A stretch of 64,000 nucleotides of DNA from positions 4,154,001 to 4,218,000 of the forward strand of contig NZ_CP088298.1 of the NCBI RefSeq assembly GCF_021117425.1, read 5' to 3'. Under the pieces are notes generated by a model. The model searched no databases, was not told the origin of the DNA, and saw only the letters and a list, made by a program, of their open reading frames with translations. The number at the start of each line of letters is the position of its first letter. Within the stretch, counting starts at the first letter, position 1. The stretch comes from Brevibacterium zhoupengii (lineage in GTDB: Bacteria; Actinomycetota; Actinomycetes; Actinomycetales; Brevibacteriaceae). The position numbers and the translations under genes were made by a program. Positions 50,027-58,407 of this stretch are shown piece by piece.

Positions 50027-50449
50027 ATGAGTGAAGACACCCGCAGCATCGAACTGACCAGGATCGCAGAGAACCACTACCGCGCCACGGCACCGAGCGG
50101 TGCAAGCATCGAATTCGGTCGCGGTGAGGGCCTGATGACACCCGTGGAGCTTCTGCTCGCGGCTGTTGCCGGGTGCTCCTCTATCGATGTCGACACCGTG
50201 ACCAGCAGGCACACCGAGCCGACTCGCTTCGACGTCTCGGCCCAGGCTGACAAGATCGACGAGGATGGTGCCTCCCGCGTGGACAATGTCCATCTCGACT
50301 TCAACCTCGCCTTCCCCGATGACGAGGACGGTCGCAAGGCCGATGCCCGCGTCGAGAGGCTCGTCGGCCTCTCCCATGACAAGTACTGCACGGTCTCGCG
50401 CACGGTCGAGCACCCGACGAACGTCGACTTCAGCATCCACCGCGACTGA
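50027..50449 (+). CDS. OsmC-family protein (second of three)
   Basis: The 140-residue protein has MTPVELLLAAVAGCSSIDVD with one Cys and DKYCTVSRTVEHPTNVDFS with another, the OsmC redox pair. It starts 19 bases after the isochorismatase-fold gene and is probably cotranscribed with it. Confidence 0.85.
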   Translation: MSEDTRSIELTRIAENHYRATAPSGASIEFGRGEGLMTPVELLLAAVAGCSSIDVDTVTSRHTEPTRFDVSAQADKIDEDGASRVDNVHLDFNLAFPDDEDGRKADARVERLVGLSHDKYCTVSRTVEHPTNVDFSIHRD

Positions 50450-50468
50450 CCCTCGCCGAGGTAGGGGC

Positions 50469-51332
50469 TCAGCTCTCGGCCAGCCGTTCCCGTTCGACGT
50501 CGATGTCGAAATCGGCCGCCGGCCATTGTGGGTCGATGTCCCGCAGCGCATTGAGCAGGAGCCGCTGAACCGCGATCCGGGCGTACCATTTGCGGTCGGC
50601 GGGGACGACGTACCACGGGGCCACCTCGGTGGAGGTGCGTTCGAACACTGTCTGGTAGGCGCGCATGTAGTCGGGCCACATGAGTCGCTCGTCGACGTCA
50701 CCCGAGTTGTACTTCCAGTACTTATCCGGGCGGTCCAGGCGCTCCATCAACCGGTCCTTCTGCTCATCGGGGGAGATGTTGAGCATGACCTTGATGATGC
50801 GCACACCCGCCTCGGCGAGCTGTGCTTCGAAGTCGTTGATGGCGGTGTAGCGACGCTCGATCTCTTCGCCATCGGCGAGCTCACGGACCTTGCCGATGAG
50901 CACATCCTCGTAGTGGGAGCGATCGAAGACGCCGATCATGCCGGGCCCGGGCACGCGCGGTCGGATGCGCCACAGGAAATCGTGGGAGAGCTCCTCCTTC
51001 GTGGGGGCTTTGAACGCGGCGAGCGCAACGCCCTGGGGATCGACTGAGCCGACGACGTGGCGCACGATTCCGCCCTTGCCGGCGGTGTCCATTGCCTGGA
51101 GGATGAGGAGAACGGCCGGGCCCGACTCCTCGTCATGATGGGCGGCGAACAGTCGCTCCTGGAGATCACCGAGCTCGGGAATGCAGGCCTTGAGGTCCTT
51201 GCGTCCGGACTTCTTGTTGCCCTCGTATCCAGGGGTCGAATGCGGGTCGACTTCGTCGAGCCGAAATCCTTTGCCTGCCCGCAGCAGCGGCTGCGGATCG
51301 GTGCTCCAACTCTGCGTTGTCTTCTCGCTCAT
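50469..51332 (-). CDS. ppk2: Polyphosphate kinase 2
   Basis: From ATG 51332 the 287-residue protein has Walker A as MDTAGKGGIVRHVVGSVDPQ, Walker B as VFDRSHYEDV, and DRPDKYWKYNSGDVDERLMW, all hallmarks of PPK2. It transfers phosphate between polyphosphate and nucleotides; the class (NDP or NMP) is not decided here. The frame runs up to 51515, but the upstream part is not domain-like. Confidence 0.92.
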   Translation of the reverse strand: MSEKTTQSWSTDPQPLLRAGKGFRLDEVDPHSTPGYEGNKKSGRKDLKACIPELGDLQERLFAAHHDEESGPAVLLILQAMDTAGKGGIVRHVVGSVDPQGVALAAFKAPTKEELSHDFLWRIRPRVPGPGMIGVFDRSHYEDVLIGKVRELADGEEIERRYTAINDFEAQLAEAGVRIIKVMLNISPDEQKDRLMERLDRPDKYWKYNSGDVDERLMWPDYMRAYQTVFERTSTEVAPWYVVPADRKWYARIAVQRLLLNALRDIDPQWPAADFDIDVERERLAES

Positions 51333-51421
51333 GGCTTCATCTTTGCAGGCAGGAGGGTCAGCGTCTATAACCGTGGTGATCTCCGGCGATTGCTGTGGCG
51401 ATCTCAGCGGGTTCTGCGCGC

Positions 51422-52105
51422 TCAGTCGGGCTTGCGAAACACTGAGGGCAGTTTCTTCATCTTCTTCGGCGTCTCTCGATACGACCACTGCCGCATCGGC
51501 TGCGGGACCCGCCACTGCAGCTTCCAGGCCAGCATGCGGAAGGCGAAAGCGAGGCCTGCGATGATCAGCGACAAAACGTTGTTGAGGATTCCTGTCGCAT
51601 CGGCGATGAGAGTCAGCCCCGCTCCGAAGAGGGCGGGGATGAGGTACAGGTCGGTACCGGTGAAGATCGCCGGGTCCTCGCTGGCCACCGCGTCGCGCAT
51701 GAGTCCGCCGCCGCAGGCCGTGAGCGCACCCATGAGCAGCGCCGCCGGGTAAGTTGCACCGGCACCGAGGGCGATCGTCGTGCCGGTGACACTGAAGATG
51801 GCGAGCCCGATCGCATCGAAGGTCACGATCCAGATCCGAGCTCGCGAGACGTGCTTGCCGATGAGGTATATGAGGAGGGTGGCGATGATCGGCGGGGCCA
51901 GATAGATCGGCTGACCGAGCGCGTTCGGCACCCGGTCGAGGAGGACATCGCGGATCATGCCTCCGCCAATGCCCGTCATCGTCCCAAGGACCAGGCCCCC
52001 GGTGATGTCGAAGCCCCGCCTGGCGGCCAGGAGGACTCCCGAGACTGCGAAGACGAAGGTGCCGGTGAGGTCGAGTGCGAGAAAGACTGCTTCCTGAAAG
52101 TCCAC
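51422..52105 (-). CDS. TRIC cation channel family protein (UPF0126)
   Basis: The 227-residue, seven-span protein has two related halves with the Gly-rich motifs TMTGIGGGMIRDVLL and ALTACGGGLMRDAVA. This GGGxxRD pair is the signature of TRIC/UPF0126 channels, which conduct monovalent cations. The C-tail is basic. Confidence 0.88.
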   Translation of the reverse strand: MDFQEAVFLALDLTGTFVFAVSGVLLAARRGFDITGGLVLGTMTGIGGGMIRDVLLDRVPNALGQPIYLAPPIIATLLIYLIGKHVSRARIWIVTFDAIGLAIFSVTGTTIALGAGATYPAALLMGALTACGGGLMRDAVASEDPAIFTGTDLYLIPALFGAGLTLIADATGILNNVLSLIIAGLAFAFRMLAWKLQWRVPQPMRQWSYRETPKKMKKLPSVFRKPD

Positions 52106-52248
52106 GCGCTCCTCCCCTTCCGACTCATCAACGGTGCATCCCGCGCACCGATCGGTACGCGGTCAGCATTGCCGGCGCCGGATCTCGGTTCTCGACGCCT
52201 GGTCACCACTGTAGTATCCCCTCGCCGAGGCGGCAGTGCGCCGGGAAG

Positions 52249-52749
52249 TCAGCTGAGCTGGAAGTTGTCCGGGTTCTTGTATTCCTCGATCTCGACGCTC
52301 GGGCTGCCTTGGCCCTTGAGCAGCTTCGAGATCGGGCACCTGGCGTGGGCTCGTCCGGCATACTTCTCGGCGTCGGCGTCGGAGACGCCGTCGATGGAGA
52401 TATAGGCCCGGGGCACGAAGTGGAATCCGGCATTGGACTCTCCGTGCAGGTCGACCTCGACCCTGACTCGGGACAGGGCCTCGACCTGGTTGACTGCGAG
52501 CACGACCTTGAGGGTTTCGCCGAGGCAAGTGCTCCATGCCATGGCGAGGAACTGTTCGGGGTTGCTGCCCTGATCGGTATGTGAGGTGGGTGCTGTCGCC
52601 AGAGTCATACCGTCTTCGACTCGGACCTCGCCCGAGGTCCCGCCGAGGTTCTCGACCTTTGCGGTGTAGATAGGTGCACTTGCGCTTCTTGGTTCGTCCG
52701 AGTCTCCGCTTGGCGCCTGCGGCTCGGCGTATCCTGGGTTCTCAGTCAT
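52249..52749 (-). CDS. Ohr-like OsmC-family protein (third of three)
   Basis: The 166-residue protein has NPEQFLAMAWSTCLGETLKV and AHARCPISKLLKGQGS, the two Cys motifs of organic hydroperoxide resistance proteins. An N-terminal Ser/Pro-rich extension precedes the fold. It reduces organic peroxides using a dithiol. It is divergent from the SigK-type molybdoenzyme gene. Confidence 0.85.
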   Translation of the reverse strand: MTENPGYAEPQAPSGDSDEPRSASAPIYTAKVENLGGTSGEVRVEDGMTLATAPTSHTDQGSNPEQFLAMAWSTCLGETLKVVLAVNQVEALSRVRVEVDLHGESNAGFHFVPRAYISIDGVSDADAEKYAGRAHARCPISKLLKGQGSPSVEIEEYKNPDNFQLS

Positions 52750-52839
52750 TGCACTATGCTACGTCAGCTTGACGGCAAGTTCACTGGTAATTTCGTGAGT
52801 GAGATGCGCCCCGTGAGCGAATCGTTACTCCCGGCTGAC

Positions 52840-52866
52840 CCATCTGAATCGCGCCGTGCTCCGAAT
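52840..52866 (+). promoter_or_regulatory. SigK-type promoter of the molybdoenzyme gene
   Basis: CCATCT (52840-52845), 15 bases, then CCGAAT (52861-52866). This matches the recalled mycobacterial SigK consensus CCATCC ... CCGAAT. The start codon at 52875 lies 8 bases after the -10, so the transcript is probably leaderless. Confidence 0.75.
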
Positions 52867-52874
52867 CTTCGTAC

Positions 52875-54410
52875 ATGAGAAGACCACTTCATGCCGCCCT
52901 CGCCGGGGTCGTCGCCACGATTGTCCTGTTCGGTGTCGCCGACCTTCTGGCCCGTGCCTTCGGTCCGCCGGCCGCACCTCTGCTGGCATTGGGCCAGACG
53001 ATCATTCCGCTCGCTCCGGCCGGTCTCATCAAACCTGTCATCGATTTACTCGGGCACAATGACAAACTGTTCCTGATCCTCACCACCGGCCTCGGCGCTC
53101 TGGTGCTCGGAGGGCTCATCGGATGGCTCGCATCCCGTCATCTCCGCTCAGCGACTGCGTTGCTGGGGTTGGCGGGCCTCATTCCCATCATCGTCATCCT
53201 CGTCCGTCCCGAAGCTGAGGCCCTTGACATCATCCCGACCATCATCGGACTCGTGCTGGGCCTGGCAGTCTTCCGTCTTCTCATCGGCCTCGCACCCCAG
53301 CCGGACGTGGAGAATGAGCCCGAGTCCGAATCTGCGACCCCCTCTCGGCGCCGCTTCTTCGTCATCACCGGTGTCATCGGTGCTGCGGGAGCCGCGGCCG
53401 TGGCAGCGGGCCAGACCGTGGCCTCCTTGGCGCTCGACGCCGGGGCCGCGGTGGCAAAGTTGGTGCTGCCGAAGCCGGCGAGTGAGGCTCCCCCGATTCC
53501 CGCCTCGGCGCATCCGGACGTCAAGGGCCTGGCACCCTTCGTCACGAACCCGAAGGATTTCTATCGCATCGATACGGCCCTGGCTCCTCCGGTCATCGAT
53601 CCGGAGGAATGGTCGCTGAGGATCCACGGCATGGTCGAAACCGAAGTTGTCGTCACCATGGACGAACTTCTGAAGCTTCCTCTCAACGAGCACCACATCA
53701 CGCTCACCTGCGTATCCAATCCCGTCGGTGGTGACCTCGTCGGCAATGCCACCTGGCTGGGCTACCCCGTCCGTGAACTCTTGGCTCGAGCAAGACCCCT
53801 CAAGAACGCAGACATGGTGCTCTCGCATTCGTTCGACGGCTTCTCCGCCTCCACCCCGATCGAGGTCCTGCTCGATGATCGTGATTCGCTGCTGGCCGTC
53901 GGAATGAACGGCCAGCCGCTGCCGCCCGAGCACGGATTCCCCGCTAGGTTGGTCGTGCCGGGTCTCTACGGCTTCGTCTCTGCCACCAAATGGGTCACCG
54001 AACTCGAGGTCACCCGTTTCGATGAGAAGACGGCCTACTGGACCGACCGCGGCTGGGACGCCAAGGCACCCATCCTCGTCGCCTCCCGCATCGAAGTGCC
54101 CAAACCTCTGGCGAAGGTCGCGGCGGGTGACCTTGCCGTGGCGGGCACGGCCTGGGCGCAGCGAAGCGGCATCAGCAGAGTCGAGGTGAAGCTCGACGAT
54201 GGGGAATGGACGCAGGCCGCCCTCGGCGATGAGGTCAACATCGACACCTGGCGCCAATGGAAGACCGGATTCAGCGACGTCAAGGCAGGATCGCACACCG
54301 TCACCGTCCGAGCCATCGATCAGGACGGGAATATTCAGACCGCCGAACGCAGGAAGTCCATCCCCAACTCAGCGACCGGGCACCACCACATCCAGTTCCG
54401 CGTCGAATAA
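52875..54410 (+). CDS. Membrane-bound molybdopterin oxidoreductase, sulfite-oxidase fold
   Basis: The 511-residue protein has four N-terminal membrane segments (for example HAALAGVVATIVLFGVADLL and LILTTGLGALVLGGLIGWLA). A twin-arginine-like SRRRFFVITG with a fifth hydrophobic stretch follows. The Oxidored_molyb domain comes next, with the Mo-ligand Cys in ITLTCVSNPVGG and HGFPARLVVPGLYGF. The C-terminal dimer domain reads GISRVEVKLDDGEW and DIDTW-type motifs (NIDTWRQWKTGF). The catalytic half faces outward. It shares its promoter type with the fasciclin gene next door, which points to SigK control. Confidence 0.85.
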   Translation: MRRPLHAALAGVVATIVLFGVADLLARAFGPPAAPLLALGQTIIPLAPAGLIKPVIDLLGHNDKLFLILTTGLGALVLGGLIGWLASRHLRSATALLGLAGLIPIIVILVRPEAEALDIIPTIIGLVLGLAVFRLLIGLAPQPDVENEPESESATPSRRRFFVITGVIGAAGAAAVAAGQTVASLALDAGAAVAKLVLPKPASEAPPIPASAHPDVKGLAPFVTNPKDFYRIDTALAPPVIDPEEWSLRIHGMVETEVVVTMDELLKLPLNEHHITLTCVSNPVGGDLVGNATWLGYPVRELLARARPLKNADMVLSHSFDGFSASTPIEVLLDDRDSLLAVGMNGQPLPPEHGFPARLVVPGLYGFVSATKWVTELEVTRFDEKTAYWTDRGWDAKAPILVASRIEVPKPLAKVAAGDLAVAGTAWAQRSGISRVEVKLDDGEWTQAALGDEVNIDTWRQWKTGFSDVKAGSHTVTVRAIDQDGNIQTAERRKSIPNSATGHHHIQFRVE

Positions 54411-54434
54411 TTCTCAAGAAGATCCGGCAATCAC

Positions 54435-54461
54435 CCATCCAGAACCTCATGGGCTGCGAAT
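54435..54461 (+). promoter_or_regulatory. SigK-type promoter of the fasciclin gene
   Basis: CCATCC (54435-54440), 15 bases, then GCGAAT (54456-54461). The geometry is identical to the promoter of the gene before it. A 5' leader of about 85 bases follows, with AAGGAG before the ATG. Confidence 0.75.
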
Positions 54462-54552
54462 ACCAGGTACACAGCGAGCAACGAAGACGATTTCAGAGCT
54501 GTGCGCTGATAGGCACCACCGTTGATGCACCACCTTCACAAGGAGAAGAACG

Positions 54553-55230
54553 ATGAAAACACTGCTTCGCAATCGCACCGCAACCGTCCTGGCAGCCGGC
54601 GCCATCTCACTCATGGCTTTGAGTGGCTGCTCGAGCATGGGTTCGGACTCCGAATCCGGTGGCGAAGAGACTCAGGCAGAGGAATCGGGCGAGAGCTCAC
54701 AGGCTCCGGAAGAATCAGCAGACTCCGCCATGGCTGACTCGAACCTCGTCGGCCCGGGCTGCGCTGCCTACGCCGAAGCCAACCCAGATGGCGGCGGATC
54801 CGTCGAGGGAATGGCCCAGGACCCGGTCGCCACCGCCGCATCGAACAACCCGATGCTCAAGACGCTGACCAAGGCCGTCTCCGGCAAGCTCAACCCCGAC
54901 GTCGACCTCGTCGACACGCTCAACGGCGACGAGTTCACCGTCATCGCTCCGATCGATGATGCCTTCGCCGATGTCCCCAAGGACGACTTGGACGCGCTGG
55001 CCAAGGACTCGGACATGCTGACGAAGGTGCTGACCTACCACGTCATCCCCGGACAGCTGTCTCCCGATGAGATCGCCGGCGAACACGAAACCGTCGAAGG
55101 CTCGAAGGTGAAGATCTCCGGTGAGGGCGAGGACATGAAGTTCGACGACGCCGGACTGGTCTGCGGCGGAGTTCAGACCGCCAACGCAACCGTCTACATG
55201 GTGGATGCCGTGATGATGCCCTCGAAGTGA
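54553..55230 (+). CDS. Fasciclin-domain lipoprotein, MPT70/MPT83-like
   Basis: The 225-residue protein has a lipoprotein signal ([20 protein letters not shown], lipobox ALSGC) and an acidic Ser-rich linker. One fasciclin domain follows ([35 protein letters not shown], and a final [11 protein letters not shown]). [13 protein letters not shown] and a later Cys resemble the disulfide of the mycobacterial proteins. It is anchored outside the cell. The nearby SigK/RskA pair and the promoter suggest the same control as in mycobacteria. Confidence 0.88.
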   Translation: MKTLLRNRTATVLAAGAISLMALSGCSSMGSDSESGGEETQAEESGESSQAPEESADSAMADSNLVGPGCAAYAEANPDGGGSVEGMAQDPVATAASNNPMLKTLTKAVSGKLNPDVDLVDTLNGDEFTVIAPIDDAFADVPKDDLDALAKDSDMLTKVLTYHVIPGQLSPDEIAGEHETVEGSKVKISGEGEDMKFDDAGLVCGGVQTANATVYMVDAVMMPSK

Positions 55231-55249
55231 CATCCCAGCTTCACAGAAT

Positions 55250-55296
55250 TGTGGCCAAGGACCGATTTCGACATCTCGGATCGGCCCTTGGCCACA
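55250..55296 (+). terminator. Rho-independent terminator after the fasciclin gene
   Basis: TGTGGCCAAGG (55250-55260) and CCTTGGCCACA (55286-55296) pair, extended by ACCGAT / ATCGG. A short T-rich stretch (ATCTTTT) follows. Confidence 0.8.
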
Positions 55297-55360
55297 TATC
55301 TTTTCCCCCAGAACCTGGACAACGACCAATTCTCAGCTCAGCGAATGACATGATTGGGCA

Positions 55361-55990
55361 ATGAGCTCAGACGATCCCTCGGCACCAGGCCATGGACCAC
55401 CGGGTGGCGATCTCCCAGCGCCGGCTGGTGGGACAGCCACAGCAGCCGATCCCAGCGGTGACCTGCTGCTGCGGATCGCCGACGGTGATCGCGCCGCTTT
55501 TGAAGAACTGTTCGTCGCCCAGTCCCGCATCCTCATGGCAGTGATCCTGCGGATCGTGAGAAGTCAGTCCCTCGCCGAGGAGGTGCTTCAGGAATGCTTC
55601 ACCGAAGTCTGGACCCGGTGCACCGGGTTCGACCCCGCACGGGGAACCGGCAGGGCCTGGCTGATCACCCTGTGTCGCAGAAGGGCCATCGACTGCGTCC
55701 GCAGCGTCCAGGCCCAGCAGGATCGCGATCTGGCCGACGGGCTGCGGTCCTCAGCGGGGATGGGAGAACAGGTCGAGCAGACTGTCATCGACAAATCGGA
55801 ATCGGATCGCACGGTGACGGCGCTGAAGATACTTCCCAAGGAGCAGGCACAGCCCATCGTCATGGCCTTCTATCAGGGCCTGACCCACGCTCAGATATCT
55901 GAGCGCCTCAAGGTGCCCCTCGGTACCATCAAGTCACGGATCAGAGACGGAATGAAGAAGCTGCGAGAAGAGTTGGAGGCAAGCCGATGA
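55361..55990 (+). CDS. sigK: ECF sigma factor, SigK type
   Basis: The 209-residue protein has sigma region 2 (LFVAQSRILMAVILRIVRSQ, then LAEEVLQECFTEVWTRC) and region 4 (LTHAQISERLKVPLGTIKSR). The N-terminus is a flexible Gly/Pro-rich tail. The stop overlaps the anti-sigma gene (ATGA). The adjacent RskA-like protein and the two promoters of matching form upstream support the SigK assignment. A GCGAAT at 55341-55346 may be part of its own promoter, but the -35 there is poor. Confidence 0.85.
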   Translation: MSSDDPSAPGHGPPGGDLPAPAGGTATAADPSGDLLLRIADGDRAAFEELFVAQSRILMAVILRIVRSQSLAEEVLQECFTEVWTRCTGFDPARGTGRAWLITLCRRRAIDCVRSVQAQQDRDLADGLRSSAGMGEQVEQTVIDKSESDRTVTALKILPKEQAQPIVMAFYQGLTHAQISERLKVPLGTIKSRIRDGMKKLREELEASR

Positions 55991-56913
55991 GCACCGATCG
56001 TGACTATCTGGCTGCCGGTCTGGCACTAGGCGGACTCAGCGACGCAGAACTCGCCGAGGCGCAGGCCCTTGCCGACACTGACGCCGATTTCCGCTCCGAA
56101 GTCGCCGCGTACTCCGACACCATGGCGCTCATGGCCGAATCCGATGCGGAACTGGCCGTTGATTCGGCAGCTGAACCCTCTCCAGCTGGGCCTTCGACGG
56201 GCACACCCGAACACATCAGTGCGGCCACCCGGGACGCAATCCTCGCGATCCCCGGCGCCCACACACAGATCCAGGGCACACCATCTGAGCCACCGCGCCA
56301 AGAGCAGGAAGAACCGCACCCGGAGCCGGAAACATCACGCCAGGAGCAGTCAGCAATGTCTGCGCCGAGGCAGCACGCTCCAGCACAGTCTGAATCCGTA
56401 AAGTCTGAATCAGCACCACCGGCAGATCTGGCCGAGCACCGCCGCAATCGCCGCCCATGGGTGGCCTGGACGGCGGCAGCGGCCGCAATTGTTGCTGTCG
56501 CAGTCCTCGGGGCCAATGCCTGGCAGCTGCAGCAGGAGCAGAACGAGCTTGAGGAGAAGTTGGCCTCGACTCAGCAGCAGCTCGATGACTCCGCTCGTCT
56601 CATGGAGGCTGGAGATCTGCGGACGAGCAACGCCGATCTGCCCGAGGGTGGTTCGGTCACTGTGTTCTCATCTGAAAAGGAGCAGCTCATTCGGTTCACC
56701 CCTCGTGACGTCACCGCTGCTCCGGCAGGGAAGTCGATGCAGATGTGGGTGATCGGTGACAAGGGTCCCGAGAGCGTGGGCCTCATGACCGGTCAGCCGG
56801 TGACGATTGCCGATGAGCCATTCACGTCGGGCAGCCTGTTTGGCATCACGGTGGAACCGGAGGGCGGTTCGAAGCAGCCGACGACCGACCCGATCGTGGC
56901 CATCGACCTGTAG
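55987..56913 (+). CDS. rskA: Anti-sigma-K factor, RskA type
   Basis: The 308-residue protein has a cytoplasmic N-terminal sigma-binding part (LAAGLALGGLSDAELAEAQA). A long, Glu/Pro/Gln/Ser-rich linker (60-150) and one membrane span (WVAWTAAAAAIVAVAVLGAN, about 158-177) follow. The external RskA domain reads FTPRDVTAAPAGKSMQMWVI and TVEPEGGSKQPTTDPIVAI. It holds SigK inactive until cleaved by membrane proteolysis. The linker is longer than I would expect for this family. Confidence 0.87.
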   Translation: MSTDRDYLAAGLALGGLSDAELAEAQALADTDADFRSEVAAYSDTMALMAESDAELAVDSAAEPSPAGPSTGTPEHISAATRDAILAIPGAHTQIQGTPSEPPRQEQEEPHPEPETSRQEQSAMSAPRQHAPAQSESVKSESAPPADLAEHRRNRRPWVAWTAAAAAIVAVAVLGANAWQLQQEQNELEEKLASTQQQLDDSARLMEAGDLRTSNADLPEGGSVTVFSSEKEQLIRFTPRDVTAAPAGKSMQMWVIGDKGPESVGLMTGQPVTIADEPFTSGSLFGITVEPEGGSKQPTTDPIVAIDL

Positions 56914-56954
56914 GCACGTCCGATACAGACCTCGGGTCAGGCATCTCCGTATAT

Positions 56955-56979
56955 CGAGCAGTGCAGGTCACGCTGCTCG
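56955..56979. terminator. Hairpin between convergent rskA and amidase genes
   Basis: CGAGCAGTG (56955-56963) and CGCTGCTCG (56971-56979) pair at 8 of 9 positions. It lies between two gene ends and may act in both directions. No T-run. Confidence 0.4.
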
Positions 56980-56982
56980 GCA

Positions 56983-58407
56983 TCACAGCGGCGGATGGGT
57001 CTGAGCGTGACCAGTCACCCCTTCGAAAGCCTGTGCTGCCTTGAGCACACGCGCATCAGCCCCGACAGGGCCAATGAACTGCAGACCCACCGGCAACCCT
57101 GTTGCGGAGAAACCGGCCGGCACACTGATCGCTGGACATCCCGTAGCTGAGATCAGGCTCGTCGCGTGGACCCATGCCATGTAGTCGGTGATCGGCTTTC
57201 CGTTGAGAGTGTCTGGATAGTCGAGGTCGGCGGCGAAGGGCTCCACCTGACTCGTGGTCGTCACCAGCACATCGTGGCACTTGAAATAGACCTGCATGGC
57301 TACCCACAGGCGGGCGCGAGCAGCATCAAGTGCGAAGAGATCCGCAGCCCCCAGGTCTAAACCAGATTGGATGTTTCCACGTAGAGTACTCTTCATCTTT
57401 TCGGCGTGGTCGCCGATGAGATGCCCATAGTTCTTAGCGAATTCGTAGGCCCTGGCCAAACGGAACACCTCAGCAGCATCATCGAGCGGCGGGGCCTCGT
57501 GACTCAGTTGCGCTCCCAATCCGGTCAGTACAGTTTCGGATTTGCTGACGACCTCGGCGACTTCGCCTTCGACCTCGACCTGGCCGTTGAGATCCGGAGC
57601 GAATCCGATCGTCCACCCCGACAGGTCCGTGCCCGTATCAAGGTCCGAGAACTGTCCCAAATCCAGACGTGATGTCGGCCCCCAGGGGTCCGGACCGCTG
57701 CACAGATCCATCAGCAAGGCGACATCAGCGACATTGCGCGCCATGAATCCCGGCTGGCTCAGCCACTCCCATGGGTTGCCTGGCACCACATGGGGAATCC
57801 ACCCGTTTGAAGGACGCAGCCCCACGATGTTGTTGAAGGCGGCAGGCAGACGCAACGACCCACCCGTATCCGACCCGTCTCCCGCTGCCTGCACTCCGCA
57901 TGCGATCGCTGCAGCGGCTCCCCCCGACGAGCCAGATGCGGATCGAGTGGGGTCGTACGGATTGTGTGTCGTTCCGAATACGGGGTTGGCGGTGTGAGCT
58001 CCCGCCGCGAACTCAGGCACGTTGCTCTTGCCTGTGCTGATCACGCCTGCTGACTTCAGCCTGGCCACAACGAGGTCATCGCGATTCGGGACGTTATCGG
58101 CAAAGATCGGTGAGCCGAATGTCGTCCGCATCCCCTCAGTCTCATGCGTGTCTTTATGAGTCATCGGTACACCCGACAGAAGTGGGAGGTCCGTCCCACG
58201 TGCCCTCAGCTCGTCGACTTTCTTCGCCGAGGCGAGAGCACAGTCAGCATCGACCGTGACCACAGCGTTGACAAGCGGATTGATCTCGTCAATGCGGTGC
58301 AGGTGAGCCTCGACGAGTTCGCGAGAACTCAGTTGTCCAGTCGAGAGCGCACCGGCAAGTTCAGCAAGTGACATCCATCGGATGTCCGTTTCTGCGCTGA
58401 TTGACAC
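56983..58407 (-). CDS. Amidase (amidase-signature family)
   Basis: The 474-residue protein has the Ser-cisSer-Lys triad: Lys in GVPMTHKDTHE, and the two Ser in SASGSSGGAAAAIACG and GSDTGGSLRLPAAF. Members hydrolyse amides, including ureido compounds and nitrile-derived amides. The GTG start shares one base with the CoxG-like stop. It ends the operon that begins with the permease, so its substrate may be the hydroxylated ring product after opening. Confidence 0.88.
   Translation of the reverse strand: MSISAETDIRWMSLAELAGALSTGQLSSRELVEAHLHRIDEINPLVNAVVTVDADCALASAKKVDELRARGTDLPLLSGVPMTHKDTHETEGMRTTFGSPIFADNVPNRDDLVVARLKSAGVISTGKSNVPEFAAGAHTANPVFGTTHNPYDPTRSASGSSGGAAAAIACGVQAAGDGSDTGGSLRLPAAFNNIVGLRPSNGWIPHVVPGNPWEWLSQPGFMARNVADVALLMDLCSGPDPWGPTSRLDLGQFSDLDTGTDLSGWTIGFAPDLNGQVEVEGEVAEVVSKSETVLTGLGAQLSHEAPPLDDAAEVFRLARAYEFAKNYGHLIGDHAEKMKSTLRGNIQSGLDLGAADLFALDAARARLWVAMQVYFKCHDVLVTTTSQVEPFAADLDYPDTLNGKPITDYMAWVHATSLISATGCPAISVPAGFSATGLPVGLQFIGPVGADARVLKAAQAFEGVTGHAQTHPPL

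Noticed and set aside
53148..54296. 382-residue minus-strand open frame
   Set aside because: It is a shadow of the molybdoenzyme gene, with no family features of its own.
55320..55346. SigK-type promoter before the sigma factor gene
   Set aside because: GCGAAT is present at 55341-55346, but the sequence at the proper -35 distance does not resemble CCATCC.
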